Positions 1 to 9,522 of a DNA stretch of 64,000 bases are shown in pieces. The stretch comes from Paratrimastix pyriformis (taxonomy: Eukaryota; Preaxostyla; Paratrimastigidae), in NCBI GenBank assembly GCA_027972325.1, contig JAPMOS010000002.1, forward strand, positions 401,001 through 465,000, in the 5' to 3' direction. Position numbers and translations under genes: made by a program. The notes under the pieces are model-generated. The model made no database searches, had not been told where the DNA came from, and saw nothing but the letters and a program-made list of their open reading frames with translations. The stretch's first letter is position 1; every line of letters begins with the position of its first letter.

Positions 1-68
1 CATCATCCGATCATCATCATCACATCATCATCACATCATCATCACATCATCATCCGATCATCACAAAC
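1..68 (+). repeat. ATC/CATC microsatellite in DDX27 intron
   Basis: Imperfect CATCATCA repeats fill the visible end of an intron; the acceptor CTTCTCAG follows at 97-104. Confidence 0.85.
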
Positions 69-104
69 TCGAACCCGCCACTGCCCCATCCCCTTCCTTC
101 TCAG

Positions 105-1637
105 ACTGTTCGCTCTGGAGGCCTTCCGCCAAGGCGTCGTGGCGCCCCACTCGCGTATCGCCTGCCGTTTCCTGGTCAGCACCGACCTGGCCGCCCGCGG
201 GCTGGACATTGACGGGGTTCGGGCCGTGATCAGCTACGACCCGCCACGGACCCTGCGCGAGCACATTCACCGGGCAGGCCGCACGGCCCGGGCCGGACGG
301 GAGGGCCGCTGCCTGACCTTCTTCGATAAAGTCTCCGGGCTGCTCCGGTCTGTGACCCGCCCAGCAAGCAGCACCACCAGCACCCACGCACGTCACCTCC
401 AGCACGCCACCAGCACCCACGCACGTCACCACCAGCACGCCATCATCTTCGGGAGGCCCAGCAAGCAGCACCACCAGCACCCACGCACGTCACCGCCAGC
501 ACGCCATCATCTTCGGGGCTGTCGGGAGGCCAGCACGGAGCGAAAAATATGTATGTCACAGGAATATGTATGTCACCGGAATTTGTCGGGGGGGACTGTC
601 ATGCCCATGTCACCAGCACCCGCATTTTCACACCCCATGCCTCCTCCGTCGGAGGATCAGCCCGGCCGCGGAGCACTTCCACCACACCATCAGCACAACA
701 ACCTTCTCACCCGCCCACCCGCCCACCCATCCACCCACAGTGAGATCGTGGCCCACTGCCCGGACCGTCTGCTCCGTCGGAAGATCAGCCCGGCCGTGAT
801 GGAGCACTTCCAGGAGCGGGTGGCCTCCCTCGATCAGGACGTCCAGCGCATCCTCGCCGATGAGACCGTCGAACGGGAGATCCGCAATGCAGGTCCGACA
901 CACAGCTGACACACAGCTGACACACAGCCGACAGACACACAGCCGACAGACACACAGCCGACAGACACACAGCCGACAGACACACAGCCGACAGACACAC
1001 AGCCGACAGACACACAGCCGACAGACAGACACACAGCCGACAGACAGACACACAGCCGACAGACACACAGCCGACAGACACACAGCCGACACAGACACCC
1101 GACACAGACACCCGACACAGACACCCGACACAGATGCATACACATCCGACGCATACACATCTGACTCACCCCCAACACGTCAGAGGTGGAGGTGGAGCGG
1201 GCCTCGAACAAGCCCGAGCACTCCGAATCGCCGCCTTACAACCCACATCCATCTGACGACACCCCTCTCACATACACACCACACACACCGACACACGGCA
1301 GAGGTGGAGGTGGAGCGGGCCTCGAACAAGCTCGAGCACGCCGATGAGATCGCCGGCCGGCCGGCCCGCACCTGGTTCCAGAGCGCCGCCGACAAGAAAC
1401 AGGCGAAGACCGGCGCCGTCTCCCAGGTCCCCCATCCGCCCATCATCCAATCATCATCTTCATCATCATCAACATCATCATCATCCGAGCATCATCATCC
1501 GAGCATCATCATCCGAGCATCATCATCCGAGCATCATCATCCGAGCATCATCATCCGAGCATCATCATCCGAGCATCATCATCATCATCCAATCATCATC
1601 ATCATCATCCAATCATCATCCAATCATCATCCAATCA

Positions 1638-1731
<94 letters not shown>

Positions 1732-1738
1732 ATCATCC

Positions 1739-1810
<72 letters not shown>

Positions 1811-2919
1811 TATCATCATTATCATTATCATTATCATCCAGCCATCATCATCATCCAATCATCCCAATCATCCAGCCATCATCATCATCATCCAGCCATC
1901 ATCATCTTCATCCAATCATCCAAATCAGCATCATCCAATCAGCATCTTCCAATCAGCATCATCCAATCAGCATCATCCAATCAGCATCTTCCAATCAGCA
2001 TCATCCAATCAGCATCATCCAATCATCCAATCATCCAATCATCATCATCCAATCATCCAATCATCATCATCATCCAATCCCACATCCCCATCCCCACCCC
2101 CACACGCAGATGCGTGCCGAGTCCAACGCCGACCACCGGCGCGGGATGGAGGCCGGCAAGAAGCACGGCCGCGGGGCGCCAGCCGACGACGACGACGCCC
2201 CCGCCGCAGGCGGGATGAAGCGCTCGCGGAAGGCGGAGGAGGCCCTGACCAAGACCGACCGCAAGCACGCTCACAAGATCGCCCGGGCCTCACCCAAGGC
2301 CACCAAGGTCCGGGCGAAGGGGTGTGTGCGAGCTGCATGGATATGGGGCGGAATTGGGGTGTGTGTGTGGGGGTGAGTCGCATGGGGGCGGGAGCCACCA
2401 AGGGGGGCAAGATCGGATTGTGAGGGATCGCCAGATGGTGGGGGGATAGCCACCAATGTGGCCGGTGTGGGGTGATAGCCTCATGCCGGGGTCCACCAAG
2501 AGGTAAGGACGTGGGGCGATAGCCACATGGCGGGAATGCGTGTGGAGGTGAGAGCCACGGCGGGTGGGTGGGGGTGGGGTGGGGTAGAGCAGTGTCTTTC
2601 CCCTCCTGCCATTTCCTCACCACCCCCTTTCCCTCCTTGGCTGTTCCCCCTCTTCTTTCAGACCCAGAGCGGCCCCGCCGCCTCCGTCCGTGCGGCCGTC
2701 CACGCCGCCAAGAAGTCCCTCCGGCTGCCGCGGGCAGGCATGGAGGGCCCGATGACCGCATCCAAGCCCGCCGCTGGGGCACGCAAGCACAAGAAGCCTT
2801 CCAAGCCGCGTGCGGCGGGCCCCAAGAAGGCCGACAAGGGAGGCCATTTCGGGGTCGAGAAGCGGCCCAAGAAGGCCGGCAGCGGCCCCAAGAAGCGCTA
2901 CCTGCGCAGGAGGAAGTAA
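105..2919 (+). CDS. DDX27: DDX27/Drs1-like DEAD-box RNA helicase, C-terminal part (5' end outside window)
   Basis: Five exons phase together: 105-347, 741-892, 1302-1426, 2110-2307 and 2662-2919 (stop), giving about 325 residues. The first carries helicase motif V (STDLAARGLDI) and motif VI (HRAGRTARAGR) of the second RecA-like domain. The next two match the DDX27 family region after the helicase core, with ISPAVMEHFQERV and, further on, RTWFQ. The last two encode a Lys/Arg-rich tail ending KKRYLRRRK, typical of nucleolar proteins. By family, it is an ATP-dependent RNA helicase of 60S pre-ribosome maturation in the nucleolus. Donors are GTCTGTG, GTCCGAC, GTCCCCC and GTCCGGG; acceptors end CAG. 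The 3' splice regions of exons 741-892 and 1302-1426, and the stop region, are partly duplicated next to themselves. DEAD motif exons lie upstream of the window. The DDX27 assignment over other DEAD-box proteins rests on the post-helicase segment. Confidence 0.9.
641..690 (+). repeat. Decayed partial copy of DDX27 exon 741-892 inside its upstream intron
   Basis: Bases 641-690 resemble 770-815 of the following exon (CTCCGTCGGA, GATCAGCCCGGCCG, GAGCACTTCCA shared), with a short deletion. The copy lies about 130 bp upstream in the same orientation, so this is a tandem duplication across the 3' splice-site region. Confidence 0.75.
921..1128 (+). repeat. ACACAGCCGACAG minisatellite in DDX27 intron
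   Basis: About 13 units of an 11-15 base motif (ACACAGCCGACAG), drifting into CCCGACACAGACA. It starts directly after the donor of the exon ending at 892; the first units (CACACAGCTGAC) begin at the donor itself. Confidence 0.9.
1183..1233 (+). repeat. Upstream copy of DDX27 exon 1302-1426 acceptor and start
   Basis: Bases 1183-1233 repeat the acceptor AG plus the first 35 or so bases of the exon at 1302 (GAGGTGGAGGTGGAGCGGG, CCTCGAACAAG shared). The copy diverges after CCCGAGCAC. The downstream copy carries the conserved protein and is taken as the real exon. Confidence 0.85.
1440..2092 (+). repeat. CATC/CATCATCCAAT microsatellite block in DDX27 intron
   Basis: About 650 bp of ATC triplets interspersed with CCGAGCATC, CCAATCATC and CCAATCAGCATC variants. 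It fills the intron between 1427 and 2109. Confidence 0.95.
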
Positions 2920-3290
2920 CCGTTGATGTCTTGCTTGTGCTGCTGTTGGTGTGCGTGTGTCTGACGAACGGCGGCCCCAAGAAGCGTTACCTGCTCAGGA
3001 GGAAGTAACCATTGACGCCTTGCTTGCGCTGCTGTTGGTGCGTCTGGATCGAACACCACGTTTTGGCCGCGTATGATCTTCGAGACGACACACCGGGAAA
3101 GCCAACCGAACGGGAGGGAATACATCTCCACCCCCTTCAGGCAAGAGCTGCCATTGCAGGGCCGAAGGGCTGTCAGCTGTGTGTGTCATGTCCCTCAAAT
3201 ATGCATCTGAAGTGTGGTCTGTGTGCGGGAGAGCTACCTGCGCAGGAGGAAGTAACCATTGATGCCGTTGCTGCTGCTGTTGGTGGGTGC
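2887..3290 (+). repeat. Three copies of the DDX27 stop-codon region
   Basis: The DDX27 3' end (KKRYLRRRK-stop plus about 35 bp of 3' flank with GTTGATG and GCTGCTGTTGGTG) is present at about 2887-2950 and again near 2971-3045 and 3231-3285. Only the first is in frame with the helicase. The later two are untranslated copies in the 3' flank. Confidence 0.85.
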
Positions 3291-3301
3291 CTTCTGCTGT
3301 C

Positions 3302-3302
3302 G

Positions 3303-3342
<40 letters not shown>
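3302..3342 (+). repeat. Poly-C tract of about 41 bases
   Basis: Uninterrupted C run between DDX27 and the first LRR gene. Apart from the stop-region copies and this run I see nothing else in 2920-3467. Confidence 0.95.
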
Positions 3343-3343
<1 letters not shown>

Positions 3344-3467
3344 ATGACGACGCGAGTACGACTTCGACTTCTTGAATATTAGTGAAGCACAAACAAACGA
3401 CGAAGTTCGCGATAACATCATCATAACCCCCAGGGGATAACCCCTCATGGCGAGCCCGCCGCCGGAA

Positions 3468-5631
3468 ATGAGCCACTCCACGATAAATGAGGTTTTTGCT
3501 CGATTCTTCCTCTGATTTTTTTTAACTGACCGTACTGAAGACTCATTGGGAGCGCCTCCCGTCCGACCTCTTGCGGGCCATCGTAGAGACATCTTCAAGC
3601 CCGCTCGTCGCCTACATTCAGTTGCTCAGCCTTTCACACGCTGTTCGCACAAGTGTTCGGGGCTCAATTCGCAAAATTTCATTTGCCATTGAATCATCTG
3701 ATCAGATAGTGTTGACAATCAAACCAAACATCACCACCGATGCCCTCGCCGCCCTTGTCGGCCCCTGCAAGACATTGTGCGAACTTTCACTCCCAATCAA
3801 CATCGACAGAGCCGCGGATGCCGACGGCTGGGTGGATGAGACCTTTGGGGGACATACCCAGTTGGCCATCCTCTCGATCCTACACTCGCCCCCCGAACCA
3901 TTTGTCGAGCGCATCCTGAGCCACCTGCCCGGCCTAGTGGAGCTCACGATAGGCTTGTTCCAAATGAGCACCGGCCTGCTGGCTGCCCTGGCTCGCTCCT
4001 GCCCCGGCCTCCAGGTGCTGCGATGCTCCCTCGCGGACGACCCGGCACAGCTCGCCGCGCTGGCTCCCCTCTCGGGTGTCCTCAAAGAGCTCGACATCTG
4101 GAATATTCTGGACTCGGAGAGGCTGGCAGCCCTCCTGCGCAGCCTCACGGCCGTGACCAGCCTGAGGCTTCCCAAGTGCCCGCCTGCTGCCCTCGAGCCC
4201 ATCGCCCCTCACTTGACCTCCCTCGAGCTGAGCGGCCCTCTGGACGAAGGGGATCTGCCCGGTCCGTGTATTTGCCGGCTGGAGACGCTTTCATTGGGCC
4301 TGGTCGAACGCATCTCTTTGACTCCGCTGGCCCGGCTGCTGGCCGTCAACCAGGCCACCCTGCGCAGCCTCACCCTGGGGTTGAAGAGAGCCGACGCGCC
4401 GTCCCTGGCGGCCTCGCTGTGCGCCCTGCCCAACCTGACGCGTCTACGTTTGTCAGTGGAAGACATCTGCTGTTCCTTGTCGGCCCTGCTGCCACCCGAT
4501 CTGGTCGATCGGTTGGAAAGCCTCGCCTTTTCCAGCCACACCATGGATCCGTTGCGCATCGTCAGTAGTCGCCTCCAGCACCTTCGTTTCTCCTCGGGCT
4601 TGAGTAGGGACTCCACGTCCGGGCTGACGTTGGACTGCCCCGCCCTGGTGGAGCTCGATATGAACGGGCGCCTGACTTCCTTGCGGTGTCCTCGGTTGCG
4701 CACCCTCAAAGTGAGCGCCCAGAGCCTGGTCGGGGCGGCCCCCATGCCCGACTTGGAAGTTATCGAGCAATGCACCCGGTGGTGGGGGCCGAATGCCCCT
4801 CAGACAGACCCCGCCCTGTTGTTGCTGCTGGCCCGGTCGCCGCGATTGCGGGTGATCTCCGGCGTCCGCCTGACCCGGCCCGATCTGCTGGCCAGGCTGT
4901 GCGCCTGCGGGTCGCTGGTCCGTCTGGAGCAGTTGCACCTGGACGCGACCCGGCTCCCCCACCCGCTCGTCCTGCGGCTGCCAGGGCGGCTGGAGCGCCT
5001 CGACCTGCACATCGAGACGAGGGCTGGTCATGGAGAATCGCCGCCACCGTTCGACCTGCAAGTGGAGGCCCCGGGGCTCCTCGACCTCTCCCTGAGCATC
5101 GCTGGCAGCTCCCCGCCTCCCGTCCGGGTGCGGCTGCACAACTGCCCGCACATAGTTCGCCTCCGCCTCCACTCGCCCGCCGCCGCGCTCTCCATCCAGC
5201 TGGACGAGAATGCGGAGGATGGGGCGGGGACCCAACCGATGGTGATGCAGCCCCGGAGCCTCAGCGTTGGTAGTGCGGGCGGTCTCGATGCTGGCAGCCT
5301 GCTTGGCCTGCTGACCCGACACGGGGCCCGGCTGCGCGACATCGCTGTGAAGACGCTTCGAGCGGCCGCGATGTGGCCCCAGCTGATGCAAGCCTTGTCC
5401 GGGCTGCCCGTGCTGACCAGCCTCGAGCTGGATGTCTCCGGGGCACCTTCCCCACTGTCGCTTGCCTGCCCCCAGCTGCGGAGGCTCGACTTGCAAAAGT
5501 TGCCCGACTGGGCCAATGTCAGGCTGGCCTGCCCGCTGCTGGAGCGGCTTGGAGGCATCAAGGACCCGAGTCGCCAACTGGAGCTTGCCCTGCCCGCCCC
5601 CAACCTCCCGCCCTCTGCCCTCCAATGGTGA
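3468..5631 (+). CDS. Leucine-rich-repeat protein with F-box-like N-terminus, paralogue 1
   Basis: Proposed exons 3468-3491 (MSHSTINE) and 3541-5631, joined by a 49-bp intron (GTTTTTG...GAAG), giving 704 residues. The main reading frame has no ATG near its 5' end; paralogue 2 has the same arrangement (ATGAGCCA start, short intron, then TGGGAGCGCCTCCCG), which supports the short first exon. N-terminal ERLPSDLLRAIVE looks like an F-box; the rest is irregular LRRs (LSGVLKELD, PHLTSLELSG, PGRLERLDL). Family role would be substrate choice for a ubiquitin ligase or protein binding, but no function can be assigned. Conserved blocks shared with the paralogues include GWVDETFGGH, HLPGLVELT and DPSRQLELALPAP. 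The body has no introns, unlike most neighbours. Confidence 0.75.
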
Positions 5632-6235
5632 TTCCGACGGCACCCCCCTCCCTCCCCCCTCCTCCCCTCCCTCCCCCTCCCCCCCCCGTTCCCCGGTAGG
5701 ATTAATGTTGCTGTCTTCAATCTGACCAGGGAAGGTGTCGCACCCAGAGACCCCAAGTGGCAGAGAGTGCCATTTCAGCCCCGTAAATCCTGGGGAGAGA
5801 GGAAGCAGTGCGCGAAAAGAAAGATCTTCTTGTGCAAGTCCTTCCGGCACCTTTCCCTGGTCGGCCGGCCCAACTACCGATGGATTCTTCTCGACAATCT
5901 CCGGCTCCCTTTCTGGTGTCGCGGATTGCACGAGGTGTGTGTGTGTGTGTGTGTGGATGACCCGGGTGACAGCCACAAAAAAAAAAAAAAGTCGAGGAAG
6001 AAAAAAGGGGAGTACCCCATAAAACGATGGCCCCGCCGCCAGCTCCTCGTCGGGCCCGGGACTTCCCAGTAATAATAATCATATTGTGGGCCCAATCTGT
6101 GAACTAACCTTGTCCTGCCAAAGAAAAATGCAAGACGAGCAATCGTTCGACTCTCCTCTCTTACTTTTGGCCCTGGAACTTCGAACTTCGCCGTCGAGAA
6201 GAGAACCCCTGAATAGCCCCTCGCGCCGGACGGAA
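5632..6235 (+). other. Intergenic, no gene recognised
   Basis: C/T-rich stretch at 5640-5695, a GT run near 5936-5953 and an A run at 5978-5990. I found no conserved protein in six frames. Confidence 0.6.
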
Positions 6236-8604
6236 ATGAGCCAGAGCGCGGCGGCACAAAAGGTTTGATATTTCCTCCATTCATTCTCTTTAGTTTTTAA
6301 CTCGTTCCCTCCTTTGTGAAGATTCTTTGGGAGCGCCTCCCGCCCGTGCTCCTGGGGGCTATCGTCGAGGCATCTTCAAACTCCCTCGTCGCCTACCTTC
6401 AGTTGCTCAGCTTTTCGCATGTCGTTCGCACAAGCGTTCGGGGAACCCTTCATAAATTCTCATGTCCCTCGACTGATCCGCTCGCGTTGGCAATCAGACC
6501 AATCATCCCTCCCGATGCCGTCGCTGCCCTTGTCGGCCCCTGCAAAGCCCTCCGCGAGTTTTCGTTCCCACTCGACGAGGAATGGTGTGAAATCATCGGC
6601 GAGGCCGCCTCTGCCGGAGGCTGGGTGGATGAGACCTTTGGGGGACATACCCAGCTGTCCATTCTCACACCCATCCCCGCGCTCCCCGAACCACTTGTCG
6701 AACGTGTCTTGAGCCACCTGCCAGGGTTGGTGGAGCTCACTGTCGAAATGCCCCAAATGAGCACCCTCCTGCTGGCTGCCCTGGCCCGCTCCTGCCCCGG
6801 CCTCCAGAGGCTGCGATGCTCCCTCGATGACACGACCCATCTCGCCGCGTTGGCGCCCCTCTCGGGCGTCCTCAAAGATCTCGATCTCCGTATGGCGAAT
6901 TCGAAGAGCCTGGCGGCCTTCGTGCCGAGCCTCTCGGCCGTGACCAGCCTGAAGCTCCCCCCCTGCCCGCCTGCTGCCCTCGAGCCCATCGCCCCTCATC
7001 TGACCTCCTTCGAGCTGGGCGGCAGAAGTCCCGAGGCGGACCTGCCCGGCCCGTGGCTCTGCCATCTGGAGACGCTCTCTTTGAACCTGCGCGCCTTTTC
7101 GGCTCGGCTGACCCGGCTGCTGGCTGCCAACCAGGCCACCCTGCGCAGCCTCAGTCTAGTGCTGGAGACCGCCGACGCGCCGTCCCTGGCGGCCTCCCTG
7201 CGCGCCATGCCACACCTGACGCACCTGCATCTGTCAGTGTGCGAAGCCAGCTGCTCCTTTTCGGCTCTGCTGCCGCCCGATCTGGTCGACCGGCTGGAGC
7301 GCCTCGACATTTGCATCCACGCCAGGGAGTCCGTGCGCATCACCAGCAGCCGTCTCCAGCACCTTCGTTTCTTATTTGGCGCGCGCACAGGCCCTGCCTC
7401 CGGGCTGGCGCTGGTCTGCCCCGCCCTGGTGGATCTCGAGATGAACGGCCCCCTGATCTCCTTGCGGTGCCCTCGGCTTCGCACCCTCAAAGCGCCCGCC
7501 CAGGGCATGGCCGGGGCGGTCCCCATGCCCGACCTGGAAGCGATCAAGCAGTGCTCTAGTTCGAGTGCCCTACAAACAGAACTCGCCCTGCTGCTGCTGA
7601 CCGGGTCGCCGCGGCTGCGAGTGCTCTCCGGCGTCCGCGTTGCCCAACCCCAGGTGTTGGCCAGGCTGTGCGCCTGCCAGTCGCTGGTCCGCCTGGAACA
7701 GCTGCACCTGGATGTGACCCGGCTCCCCAGCCCGCTCGTCCTAAGGCTGCCGGGGCAGCTGGAGCACCTCGACCTGCTCATCGAGAGCGGGGACGATTAC
7801 GCGGATGATGATGTTGGTGACGACGATGATGATGATGAAACGCCACCTCTGCCGCCGCTCGACCTGCAAGTGGAAGCCCCGGGGCTCCTCGTCTTCTCCC
7901 TGAGCATCGAGAATCAGTCCCTGCCCTCCGTCCGGGTGCGGCTGCACAACTGCCCGCGCCTGGTTCGCCTCGGCCTCCACTCCCCCGCCGCCCTGCTCTC
8001 CCTCCAGCTGGACGAAAATGCGGAGGATGGGGTAGTGATGCAGATGCAGCCCCGGTGCCTCAGCGTCGAGGGCGAGAGCATTTTCGATGCGGCCAACCTG
8101 CTTGGCCTGCTGACCCGACACGGGGCCCGGCTTCGCGACATCATGTTGGGTGTGCTTCGAGTGGCGAGTGACGACGTGTGGCCCCAGCTGATGGAGGCGC
8201 TGTCCGGGCTGCCTCGGCTGGCAGTCCTCAATCTGGATGTTTCTGGGGCACCTTCCCCGCTGTCGCTTGCCTGCCCCCAGCTACGAGAGCTCGACTTGTA
8301 CGGGTTGCCCGACGAGGCCAAGGTGGTGCTGGCCTGCCCGCTGCTGGAGCAGCTTGATGGCATCGGGGACCCGAGTCGCCAGCTGGAGCTTTTGTCTGCC
8401 TGCCCTCATGACGGACCCCGTGCCCTTCACCACCTGGACGGGGGAGGTGATTCTTCATTCATGCGACCCCATTCTTCCGTTTTGTTTCTGTTCGGTGACC
8501 TCCCGCTCTGCCTCCTCAGTCTCCCTCCTCCTCCTCCTCCTCCCTCCCTCCCCCTCCCTCCCTCCCTCCCTCCCCCCTCTCCCGATCGCATCGTGCCGCT
8601 TTAG
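6236..8604 (+). CDS. Leucine-rich-repeat protein with F-box-like N-terminus, paralogue 2
   Basis: Proposed exons 6236-6262 (MSQSAAAQK) and 6322-8604 around a 59-bp intron (GTTTGAT...GAAG), 769 residues. GTG at 6316 is an alternative start without the intron. Closely related to the genes at 3468 and 9523 over most of its length. Two oddities: an Asp-rich insert near 7790-7840 (VGDDDDDDE) encoded by GATGAT triplets, so a microsatellite has entered an exon; and a C-terminus that leaves the family frame after DPSRQLEL, adding about 60 residues, including a long Pro/Ser-rich tail, from C/T-rich DNA at 8519-8580. The tail is probably a neutral extension after an indel. Function unknown; LRR binding is inferred. 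Confidence 0.75.
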
Positions 8605-8970
8605 TGTCGGTCTTTCAGACATTCGGGGATGATGGAAGGAGCAGGAGGCCGATGCGGCCAGTCACCGCAAGAAACATGCCCAACTGGGGCTGCCCAGAGG
8701 GGCAGACAAAAGCCATTTCAGCGTCTGCTCGAGGAACGCCTCGAGCAAAAAACCAGCGTGTCATCAAGATAGCAGACGTCTGCTGAGGTCGAGGAGGTCG
8801 AAACTCTGTCAATCTCACGACTTCCACACACACGCTTGTTCACATTCAAAACAAACGGAAGACGAGGACCCTGAGATGGTTGTGGAATTTCTTGTCATTT
8901 TTTGTGACAGGAGAGACAGCGAATTTCACCTGAGAGCTCCAACCACCAGCGCCAACCTCCCGCAGGTGTC

Positions 8971-9120
8971 TACAGTTCCCACCCTCGGGAGATCGAGGCA
9001 GCCAGTAACAACGGCGCGACCCGGCGCGGGTCGGACACGATCGGGGTGCACTTCTGCGGCCTAGCCCCCATCATGTCGGTCATCGTCAGCGACCCGGCCG
9101 CCATCAGGCACAGCAACAGC
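8971..9120 (+). pseudogene. BBS1: Inverted fragment of BBS1 3' end
   Basis: Read on +, this encodes GSDTIGVHF, IVS and DPAAI in one frame, matching the last exon of the BBS1 gene at 11851-12093 (GSDTIGVHL, IVS, DPAAI). A stretch of over 20 bases around GTCGGACACGATCGGGG is identical. Just upstream, REIEA at 8985-8999 matches the end of BBS1 exon 13847-13946. So parts of two exons lie together without the exons between, with indels. It is on the opposite strand from the intact gene and cannot encode a protein by itself. Confidence 0.75.
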
Positions 9121-9522
9121 CGGCATCATCGGCATGAAAAATCCCCATCAATCGCTCAAACACCCAAACCAAATAGACGCAGACGCTTCACTTTGCTCGC
9201 TGTTGGCAATTGTCGGCCTCAGGCATCATGAAGCCTGTCGAAATGGTTTCGCTGAATCGATTTGGAGATCAACAGGAGAATCTTTTTGGCCAAAAATGGA
9301 ATAGGAGATGAGAGGGAGACGTTACTACACTTTAGGCTGTCTGTCCAGCCCGCCACCCAACTTGAACGGACTGAGAATTCAGAAAGCGGATTGATGATTT
9401 GGCCCCGGGAAATAGAAGCAAACGCCGGAGAGATTCACCCGACCTGCAGCGAGGCAACGAGCGAGCCCAAGGTTTGCTCCATCCTCGGCCATAGTTTTTG
9501 GACTTCTCCCTTCTTTAGAGCG

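Noticed and set aside
4453-5976. 507-residue antisense frame over LRR paralogue 1, and similar ones over paralogues 2-4
   Set aside because: Shadow frames caused by high GC; the + frames carry the LRR pattern and are conserved among four paralogues.
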